From contig DASUBV010000320.1 in NCBI GenBank assembly GCA_035763085.1, positions 1 through 25,688 of the forward strand: DNA of 25,688 bases, read 5' to 3'. Origin of the DNA: DASUBV01 sp035763085. Lineage in GTDB: Bacteria; Actinomycetota; Actinomycetes; Streptosporangiales; Streptosporangiaceae. A program made the translations under genes and the position numbers. The first letter of the stretch is position 1. Each line of letters starts with the position of its first letter. The notes below the pieces were generated by a model. The model did no database searches and had not been told where the DNA came from. It was given only the letters and a program-made list of their open reading frames with translations. Positions 13,750-20,202 of this stretch are shown here, one piece after another.

Positions 13750-16667
13750 CCGCGCCGGGCGAGCCGGCCGGGCTTGCGGACGCCGCCGGCGCCGAGCTCG
13801 ATGCGCTGCTCGCGCGGGCCGACGCCAGCCTGACGGGCCAGTATCCCGGCGACCGGCCCGGCCGCCAGCCGGTGCACACCGTGTACGTGCCGGCCGATCA
13901 GTTCGAGCCGGCCCTGCCCGCTCGCTGGGGCCAGGCCGCCCTGGCCGCGCTGACCGAGCACCTGGCCGGCGGTGCCGACTTCGCCGACGTCATGGGCGTG
14001 CCGCCGAGCCTGGCCGCCGCCGTCCGCGAGCGGGTGGCAGCCAAGCTGGCGGCCGAGCCGGTCGAGGACCTGCGGCTCGACTTCGAGGACGGCTACGGCG
14101 ACCGGGGCGATGCCGAAGACGCCGACGCCCGGGCCGCGGCGGCCTCCCTGGCGCAGGCCGCGGCGGACGGTACAGCGCCGCCGTTTACCGGCCTGCGCTG
14201 CAAGAGCCTGGAACCCGCCACCCGCCGCCGGGCCATCGCCACGCTGGACATCTTCCTCGGCAGGCTGACCTCGGGCGGCCGGCCGCTGCCGGCCGGGCTG
14301 GTGATCACCTTGCCCAAGGTCACCTCGGCCGACCAGGTCCGCGCGATGGTCGTGCTGTGCGAACGGCTGGAGCAGGCGCACCGCCTGCGGCCCGGCGCGC
14401 TCCGCTTCGAGGTTCAGGTCGAGACCCCGCAGGTCATCCTGGGAGCTGACGGCGCCGCCACCGTCGCCCGGTGCGTGCACGCGGGCGGGCTCCGGCTGAC
14501 CGGGCTGCACTACGGCACCTACGACTACTCAGCCGCGCTCGGGATCGCCGCCGACTACCAGAGCATGGAGCACCCGGCCGCTGACTACGCCCGCGCCGTG
14601 CTCCAGGTCGCGGCGGCCGGCACCGGCGTCCGGCTGTCCGACGGCTCGTCCAACGTGCTGCCCGCCGGCGGCCACGAGGACATCGTCGCCGCCTGGCGGC
14701 TGCATGCCCGGCTGGTCCGCCGGTCCCTGGAGCGCGGCTTCTACCAGGGCTGGGACCTGCACCCGGCCCAGCTGGTCAGCCGGTACGCGGCAACCTACGG
14801 GTTCTTCCGGGCTGGCCTGCCCCGGGCGTGCGCGCGGCTGGCCGGATACGCGGGCCGGGTGGCCGGCGGGGTACTGGAGGAGCCGGCCACCGCGCGGGCG
14901 CTGGCCGGCTACCTGATCCGCGGCCTGGACTGCGGCGCCACCGACGTAGCCGAGGTCGAGGCCGGCTGCGGCCTGGATCGCGCGGCCCTGGACGCCCGGG
15001 CCGCCACCGGCCGCCTGCCGCACGCCGCCGCCCCGCACGCCGCCGCGAACCCTGACTCCGCGAAACCCGCTACTGGCACCGCCGCAACCCCCACCCCGGC
15101 GAACCCCGGCCGCACCAGCACAGCCTCCGCCCCGCACTCCGCCAGCCCCACCGCCGCACACTCCGCCAGCCCCGCATCTCTGCCTGGCCCCGCATCTTCC
15201 CCTGGCTCCACTGGCATCAGCGAGCCCTCGGGCGTGACCAGGGAAACCGGCGGCGAGCTGGTGATCCGGGCCCGGCGCGTGGTCACGCCGGACGGCATGC
15301 GGGCGGCCGTCGTCACGGTGGCCGGGGGAGTGATCACCTCGGTCGGGCCGTACCCGGGTGATCGCGGATCGGCTGATGCCGCCGCCCGGCCGGGCGCGCT
15401 GGTCATCGACCTGCCCGACGACGAGGTGCTGCTGCCGGGTCTGGTCGACAGCCACGTGCACGTGAACGAGCCGGGCCGGACCTCATGGGAGGGCTACGCC
15501 ACTGCGACCAGGGCCGCGGCGGCGGGCGGGATCACCACGATCATCGACATGCCGCTCAACTCCATTCCGCCCACCACCGACGTGGCCGCGCTGGCCGCCA
15601 AGCGGGCCGCCGCCGCGGGTCAGTGCCAGGTCGACGTCGGGTTCTGGGGCGGCGCCGTGCCCGGCAACGAGGGGCAGCTGGGCCGGCTGCACCAGGCCGG
15701 GGTATTCGGGTTCAAGTGCTTCCTGCTCGACTCCGGGGTACCGGAGTTCCCGCCGCTCGGTGAGCAGGAACTGGAGCAGGCGGCGCGGCTGGTGGCCGGA
15801 CTGGGCAGCCTGCTGATCGTGCACGCCGAGGACCCGGCCGCGATCCGCCGGGCTCGTCAGGGCGATAAGCCGGGCGGGACGGATTACGCCAGCTTCCTGC
15901 GCTCGCGGCCGGACGAGGCCGAGACCGCCGCCGTGGCGCTGGTGCTGGCGGTGGCCCGGCGCACCGGCGCCCGGATGCATGTCCTGCACCTGTCCAGCGC
16001 GGCCTGCCTGCCGCTGCTGGCGGCGGCGCGCCGGGACGGCGTGCCGGTGACCGTGGAAACCTGCCCGCATTACCTGACGCTGGCCGCCGAGGAGATCCCC
16101 GACGGGGCCACCGAGTACAAGTGCTGCCCGCCGATCCGGGACCGGGCCAACGGCGATCAGCTGTGGAATGCGCTGCGGGAGGGGATCATCGACTGCGTGG
16201 TATCTGATCACTCGCCCTGCCCGCCGGAGCTCAAGCAGGTCGCCGGCGGTGACTTCGCTGCGGCCTGGGGCGGGATCTCCTCGCTGCAGCTGACCCTGCC
16301 GGCGGTGTGGACCGCCGCGCGGGCGCGCGGGTTCGCGCTGACCGACGTGGCCCGGTGGATGGCGGAGCGGACGGCCGCAATTGCCGGGCTAGCGGGCAAG
16401 GGCGCGATCGCCGCCGGGTACCAGGCTGACCTGGTCGCGTTCGCGCCAGACGAGAGCTTCATCGTGGATCCGGCCGGGCTGCACCACCGGCACCCGGTCA
16501 CGCCGTACGCGGGCCGCAAGCTGGACGGGGTGGTGCGGCGCGCCTGGCTGCGCGGCACCGTGCTGCCGGGCACCGTGCTGCCCGGCCCGGCAGTGCCCGG
16601 CGCGGCGCCGTCCGGGACGGCTGTATCCGGCAGCATGCCGGCCGGTCACCTGCTGGAACGGCCATGA
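13746..16667 (+). CDS. allB: DUF6986 aldolase-fold / allantoinase fusion protein
   Basis: A single uninterrupted 973-codon frame. Residues ~1-422 form a DUF6986 domain with a CitE/HpcH-like look: YVPADQFEPALP, DLRLDFEDGYG (Asp112), GLRCKSLEPA, VITLPKV, RFEVQVETPQ, HYGTYDYSAALGI and GWDLHPAQL (His339). Residues ~423-496 are a Pro/Ala/Ser/Thr-rich linker. Residues ~497-945 are a complete allantoinase, which hydrolyses allantoin to allantoate: HVHVNEPGR (His570, His572), metal-bridging Lys657 in GFKCFLLD, His693, His748 and Asp821 in SDHSPCP. A GTVLPGTVLPGPAVPG-type tail follows. The GTG start overlaps the xdhA stop (GTGA). A GTG at 15234 (codon 497) could start allantoinase alone but has no good Shine-Dalgarno. 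The reaction of the first domain is unknown; a glyoxylate-related lyase or condensation role is inference. Confidence 0.9.
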   Translation: MTAPGEPAGLADAAGAELDALLARADASLTGQYPGDRPGRQPVHTVYVPADQFEPALPARWGQAALAALTEHLAGGADFADVMGVPPSLAAAVRERVAAKLAAEPVEDLRLDFEDGYGDRGDAEDADARAAAASLAQAAADGTAPPFTGLRCKSLEPATRRRAIATLDIFLGRLTSGGRPLPAGLVITLPKVTSADQVRAMVVLCERLEQAHRLRPGALRFEVQVETPQVILGADGAATVARCVHAGGLRLTGLHYGTYDYSAALGIAADYQSMEHPAADYARAVLQVAAAGTGVRLSDGSSNVLPAGGHEDIVAAWRLHARLVRRSLERGFYQGWDLHPAQLVSRYAATYGFFRAGLPRACARLAGYAGRVAGGVLEEPATARALAGYLIRGLDCGATDVAEVEAGCGLDRAALDARAATGRLPHAAAPHAAANPDSAKPATGTAATPTPANPGRTSTASAPHSASPTAAHSASPASLPGPASSPGSTGISEPSGVTRETGGELVIRARRVVTPDGMRAAVVTVAGGVITSVGPYPGDRGSADAAARPGALVIDLPDDEVLLPGLVDSHVHVNEPGRTSWEGYATATRAAAAGGITTIIDMPLNSIPPTTDVAALAAKRAAAAGQCQVDVGFWGGAVPGNEGQLGRLHQAGVFGFKCFLLDSGVPEFPPLGEQELEQAARLVAGLGSLLIVHAEDPAAIRRARQGDKPGGTDYASFLRSRPDEAETAAVALVLAVARRTGARMHVLHLSSAACLPLLAAARRDGVPVTVETCPHYLTLAAEEIPDGATEYKCCPPIRDRANGDQLWNALREGIIDCVVSDHSPCPPELKQVAGGDFAAAWGGISSLQLTLPAVWTAARARGFALTDVARWMAERTAAIAGLAGKGAIAAGYQADLVAFAPDESFIVDPAGLHHRHPVTPYAGRKLDGVVRRAWLRGTVLPGTVLPGPAVPGAAPSGTAVSGSMPAGHLLERP
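15014..15233 (+). repeat. low-complexity linker-coding region with internal direct repeats
   Basis: This part of the fusion gene encodes the ~74-residue linker rich in Ala, Pro, Ser and Thr. CACTCCGCCAGCCCC occurs exactly twice (15135-15149 and 15159-15173, 24-nt period, giving the peptide repeat HSASP), and CCCGCATCT occurs twice shortly after. Codon use is less strictly G/C-ending than in the flanking domains. The pattern suggests growth by short-repeat slippage at the junction of two once-separate genes. Confidence 0.6.
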
Positions 16668-17686
16668 CTCCCGGCAGCGCGCCGGCCTTCACCGGGTTGC
16701 CCGACCTGGCCTCGCGGCTGCTGGGCGGGAGCGTGGTGCTCGCCAACGACGACCTGTTCGCCGAGAAGGAGAACCTGATCAAGCCGGGGCCGGCGGACTT
16801 CGCAGCGCAGGCGTTCGGGCCGCGCGGGAAGGTCTATGACGGCTGGGAGACCCGGCGCCGCCGCGAGCCCGGCCATGACTACGCGATCGTCCGGCTCGGC
16901 GTGCCGGGCCTGGTGCACGGCGTGGTCGTTGACACCGCCTTCTTCCGGGGCAACTACCCGCCGCAGATCTCGGTCGAGGGGGTGAGCGCGGGGGGCTACC
17001 CGTCACCCGCCGAGCTGGCCGGGATGACCTGGCACCCGCTGGTGCCCCGGTCGCCGGCCCGCGGCGACACGGCCAACTACTACCAGGTGGCGGACCGGCA
17101 CCGGTGGACGCACCTGCGGCTGTCGATCTACCCCGACGGCGGCGTGGCCCGGTTCCGGGTGCACGGCGAGGTGCTGCCCGCCCCGGCGTTCCTGACCGGC
17201 ACGGTGGACCTGGCCGCCCTGGAGAACGGCGGCCGGCTGCTGGAGTGCTCGGACGACTTCTACTCCACGGCCGAGAACCTGATCCGGCCCGGCCGGGCCC
17301 GCGGCATGAACGAGGGCTGGGAAAACGCCCGGCGCCGCGGCGACGGCAACGACTTCGCGGTGTTCGCGCTGGCCGCGGCCGGGGTGCCGCAGTGGGTGGA
17401 GGTCGATACCTCCTGGTTCGTCGGCAACGCGCCGGGCTGGGTCCGGCTGCAGGCCGGCGATGACGGCGGCGCCTGGCGGGAGATCCTGCCCCGGACCCGG
17501 GTGCAGCCCGACACCCGGCACCGGTTCATAGTGACCAGCGAGCCGGGCCCGGCGACCAGGATCCGGCTGGACGTGTATCCCGACGGCGGGCTGGCCCGGC
17601 TGCGGGTGCACGGCGAGATCACCGCCGACGCGCTGGCCGGGCTGCGGCAGCGATGGCGGGACACCGCCGTCCCCGACACCGTCTGA
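16664..17686 (+). CDS. alc: allantoicase
   Basis: This 340-aa enzyme hydrolyses allantoate to ureidoglycolate and urea. It shows the two-fold internal duplication of the family: VYDGWETRRRREPGHDYAIV with VDTAFFRGNYP in the first half, and NEGWENARRRGDGNDFAVF with VDTSWFVGNAP in the second. LANDDLFAEKENLIKPG and CSDDFYSTAENLIRPGRA are the matching lead segments, and IYPDGGVARFRVHGE and VYPDGGLARLRVHGE close each repeat. The ATG overlaps the fusion-gene stop (ATGA). It is the last gene of the purine block. The product ureidoglycolate needs a lyase or amidohydrolase to give glyoxylate, and no standard one is present here. Confidence 0.96.
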   Translation: MTPGSAPAFTGLPDLASRLLGGSVVLANDDLFAEKENLIKPGPADFAAQAFGPRGKVYDGWETRRRREPGHDYAIVRLGVPGLVHGVVVDTAFFRGNYPPQISVEGVSAGGYPSPAELAGMTWHPLVPRSPARGDTANYYQVADRHRWTHLRLSIYPDGGVARFRVHGEVLPAPAFLTGTVDLAALENGGRLLECSDDFYSTAENLIRPGRARGMNEGWENARRRGDGNDFAVFALAAAGVPQWVEVDTSWFVGNAPGWVRLQAGDDGGAWREILPRTRVQPDTRHRFIVTSEPGPATRIRLDVYPDGGLARLRVHGEITADALAGLRQRWRDTAVPDTV

Positions 17687-17880
17687 CCCAGGAGGGCTAC
17701 CCCGAACCCCTGCATCCGGGGACGGCCCCTGGAACCCCCCGCATCCAGGGCCACCCCTGGAACCGCACCCAGGACCACCCCTGGAAACCCCGCACCCAGG
17801 AGGCCCGCCCCGGCACCAGGGGCCACTCCCGGAACCCCGGCACCCAGGGTCGCCCCTGGAGCCTCCGCACCGAGGGGCAG
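17687..17880. repeat. array of degenerate hairpin-forming repeats after the purine block
   Basis: About seven degenerate units of roughly 20-28 nt begin right after the allantoicase stop. The core is CCCCTGG, a ~10-14 nt C-rich middle, then CCCAGGG. CCCCTGG starts at 17726, 17754, 17778 and 17853, with variants near 17806 and 17826; CCAGG-type arms follow each. CCCTGG and CCAGGG are complementary, so every unit can form a hairpin and units can pair with one another. There are no unique spacers, so it is not a CRISPR array. It may end or stabilise the long purine transcript. The rest of the gap (17881-17987) shows nothing I can name. Confidence 0.7.
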
Positions 17881-17987
17881 CCCGTGCGGCGCTGGCCGTG
17901 TGGGCGGGACTGACCTGGGGTTTTCGTTATTGCCGGTGTTCCGAAACGTCCAAGACGGCGGGCGCGCGCCGGTGCGAGCCTGGCCGT

Positions 17988-18401
17988 ATGACTGATAAGA
18001 CACCGCCACCTCAGGTGTGGCCCACCCTGCGGGCCCGCGATGCCCGGGCCCTGATCCGCTTCCTGACCGACGCGTTCGGCTTCGAGGAGACCGTCGTCTA
18101 CGGGGAGGGCAACCGCGTCGAGCATGCGCAGCTGTCCTGGCCGCCGGGCGGCGGGGTAATGCTGGGCTCGGTGCGCGAGAGTGCCGACGATCCGTGGCCG
18201 GTACCGCCGGGCAGTTTCGGCGCCTACGTGGTGACCGATGATCCCGACGGGCTGTTCGGCCGGGCCGTCAAGGCCGGCGCCAGCGTGGTCAGCGGACTGC
18301 ACGACACCGACTACGGCTCCCGCGACTTCGCGGTCCGTGATCCGGAGGGCAACCTCTGGTCGTTCGGCACCTACCGGGGCGCGCCGCGGTCCGGTGATTA
18401 G
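17988..18401 (+). CDS. VOC superfamily (glyoxalase/bleomycin-resistance-like) protein
   Basis: A 137-aa vicinal-oxygen-chelate protein. It has two beta-alpha-beta-beta-beta units: WPTLRARDARALIRFLTDAF, then FEETVVYGEGNRVEHAQLSW in the first, and GAYVVTDDPDGLFGRAVKAG with the terminal VRDPEGNLWSFGTYRG in the second. The His in VEHAQL and the Glu in DPEGN are at usual metal-ligand places. The family includes glyoxalase I, dioxygenases and drug-binding proteins; the substrate cannot be told. The ATG at 17988 matches the usual family N-terminus. No clear Shine-Dalgarno is seen. It is separated from the purine block by the repeat array and is probably transcribed on its own. Confidence 0.88.
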   Translation: MTDKTPPPQVWPTLRARDARALIRFLTDAFGFEETVVYGEGNRVEHAQLSWPPGGGVMLGSVRESADDPWPVPPGSFGAYVVTDDPDGLFGRAVKAGASVVSGLHDTDYGSRDFAVRDPEGNLWSFGTYRGAPRSGD

Positions 18402-18453
18402 CCGGCCCCGGCGGCGGCAGCCCGCCGGTCGCCGTCGTCGCCGCCAGATGCGC

Positions 18454-18487
18454 TGATAACATCCCATTCCAGCCTGGCCCGGAATGG
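18454..18487 (+). promoter_or_regulatory. candidate extended -10 promoter and inverted repeat before the choline dehydrogenase gene
   Basis: TGATAACAT (18454-18462) is a good extended -10 element and would start transcription near 18469. CCATTCC (18464-18470) and GGAATGG (18481-18487) form a perfect 7-bp inverted repeat with a 10-nt spacer across that start, 11 nt before the ATG. The placement fits a repressor operator or an RNA hairpin in the short leader. Confidence 0.5.
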
Positions 18488-18497
18488 TTGGAGTGGT

Positions 18498-20171
18498 ATG
18501 TCAGAAGCGCAGTACGACTTCATCATTGTCGGCGGCGGATCGGCGGGCTCGGCCCTGGCCAGCCGGCTGTCCGCGGACCCGGCGCACCGGGTGCTGGTGC
18601 TAGAGGCGGGGCGGCCGGATTACCGGTGGGATGTGTTCATTCACATGCCGGCTGCGCTGACGTTCCCGATCGGCAGCCGGTTCTACGACTGGAAGTACGA
18701 GTCCGAGCCGGAGCCGTTCATGAACGGCCGCCGGATCTATCACGCGCGCGGCAAGGTGCTGGGCGGCTCCAGCAGCATCAACGGCATGATCTTCCAGCGC
18801 GGCAACCCGCTGGACTACGCGCGCTGGGCGGCCGACCCCGGCATGGCGGACTGGGACTACGCGCACTGCCTGCCGTACTTCAAGAAGATGGAGAACTGCC
18901 TGGCCGGGGCGGATGAGTTCCGCGGCGGCGACGGGCCGCTGGTGCTGGAACGCGGCCCGGCCACCAACCCGCTGTTCACGGCGTTCTTCGCGGCCGTCCA
19001 GGAGGCCGGTTACCAGCTGACCGACGACGTGAACGGGTACCGGCAGGAGGGCTTCGCGCCGTTCGACCGCAACGTGCACCGGGGCCGCCGGCTCAGCGCC
19101 GCGCGTGCCTACCTGCACCCGGTGCTGGGCCGGGCCAACCTCACGCTGCACACCCGCGCCTTCACCACGAAGATCCTGTTCGAGGGGACGCGGGCCACCG
19201 GCGTGCAGTACCGGCACCGCGGCCAGGTGCACACCGCCCGCGCGGGCGAGATCATCCTGTGCGGCGGCTCGATCAACTCCCCGCAGTTGCTGCAGCTGTC
19301 GGGGGTCGGCCCGGCCGCGCTGCTGGAGCAGGTCGGCGTGCCGGTCGTGGCTGACCTGCCCGGTGTCGGCGAGAACCTGCAGGACCACCTGGAGGTGTAC
19401 GTCCAGTACGGGTCGAAGCAGCCGGTGTCGGTGGCGCCCGCGCTGAAGATGCGCAACCGGCCGATGGTGGGCGCGAAATGGCTGTTCCTGCGCAGCGGCC
19501 CGGGCGCGACCAACCACTTCGAGGGCGGCGGCTTCGCCCGCAGCAACGAGGACGTGGCCTACCCCAACCTGATGTTCCACTTCCTGCCGATCGCGATCCG
19601 CTACGACGGGTCGGCGCCGGCCGGCGGCCATGGCTACCAGGTGCACATCGGGCCGATGAACTCCGACGCCCGCGGCTCGGTGCGGGTCACCTCCGCCGAC
19701 CCGGCGGTGCATCCGGCGCTGCGGTTCAACTACCTGTCCACCGACCAGGATCGCCGCGAGTGGGTGGAGGCGATCCGGGTGGCGCGCAACATCCTGAGCC
19801 AGCCCGCCATGGCGCCGTACAACGCGGGCGAGCTGTCGCCGGGCGAGGCGGTGCGCAGCGACGAGCAGATCCTGGACTGGGTGCGCCGGGACGGCGAGAC
19901 GGCGCTGCATCCATCGTGCACGTGCGCGATGGGCACCGGACCGCAGGCGGTGACCGACCCCGCCACGATGCGGGTGCACGGGCTGGAGGGGCTGCGGGTG
20001 GTGGATGCGTCGGTGATGCCCTACATCACCAACGGCAACATCTACGCGCCGGTCATGATGATCGCCGAGAAGTCGGCCGACCTGATCCTGGGCAACACCC
20101 CGCTGCCGCCGGTGACCGCCGAGTTCTACGTGCACCAGGCCGGGAACACGCCCGCCGCCGCGGCCGACTGA
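18498..20171 (+). CDS. betA: choline dehydrogenase-like GMC oxidoreductase
   Basis: This 557-aa FAD enzyme closely resembles E. coli BetA over its whole length; BetA oxidises choline to betaine aldehyde. The FAD motif is DFIIVGGGSAGSALASRL with LVLEAG. GMC signature 1 is in GKVLGGSSSINGMIFQRGNP, and signature 2 is GGSINSPQLLQLSGVG. BetA-type stretches include EPEPFMNGRR, DDVNGYRQEGF, LPGVGENLQDHLE, NHFEGGGF and MFHFLPIAIRY. The C-terminal catalytic region is ALHPSCTCAMG and NGNIYAPVMMIAEK. The start has GGAG nearby. No betaine aldehyde dehydrogenase (betB), betI or transporter gene is present, so another alcohol substrate remains possible. Confidence 0.88.
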   Translation: MSEAQYDFIIVGGGSAGSALASRLSADPAHRVLVLEAGRPDYRWDVFIHMPAALTFPIGSRFYDWKYESEPEPFMNGRRIYHARGKVLGGSSSINGMIFQRGNPLDYARWAADPGMADWDYAHCLPYFKKMENCLAGADEFRGGDGPLVLERGPATNPLFTAFFAAVQEAGYQLTDDVNGYRQEGFAPFDRNVHRGRRLSAARAYLHPVLGRANLTLHTRAFTTKILFEGTRATGVQYRHRGQVHTARAGEIILCGGSINSPQLLQLSGVGPAALLEQVGVPVVADLPGVGENLQDHLEVYVQYGSKQPVSVAPALKMRNRPMVGAKWLFLRSGPGATNHFEGGGFARSNEDVAYPNLMFHFLPIAIRYDGSAPAGGHGYQVHIGPMNSDARGSVRVTSADPAVHPALRFNYLSTDQDRREWVEAIRVARNILSQPAMAPYNAGELSPGEAVRSDEQILDWVRRDGETALHPSCTCAMGTGPQAVTDPATMRVHGLEGLRVVDASVMPYITNGNIYAPVMMIAEKSADLILGNTPLPPVTAEFYVHQAGNTPAAAAD

Positions 20172-20179
20172 GCTAGCCT

Positions 20180-20191
20180 GCCCGGCCGGGC
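20180..20191. terminator. short palindrome between convergent genes
   Basis: GCCCGGCCGGGC is a perfect 12-bp palindrome in the 31-nt gap between the convergent stops of the choline dehydrogenase gene (20171) and the molybdoenzyme gene (20203). It could act as a bidirectional stop, but it has no loop or U-tract, so the case is weak. Confidence 0.25.
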
Positions 20192-20202
20192 GGCGCGGCT
20201 GG

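Noticed and set aside
17687..17880. CRISPR array
   Set aside because: Repeats are degenerate and contiguous, with no unique spacers of constant length and no cas genes nearby.
17653..17913. Repeat peptide or collagen/elastin-like protein encoded over the 17687-17880 array
   Set aside because: All frames give repeats because the DNA is repetitive. Unit lengths vary (about 20-28 nt, not multiples of 3), no ribosome site is seen, and the plus frame overlaps the alc end.
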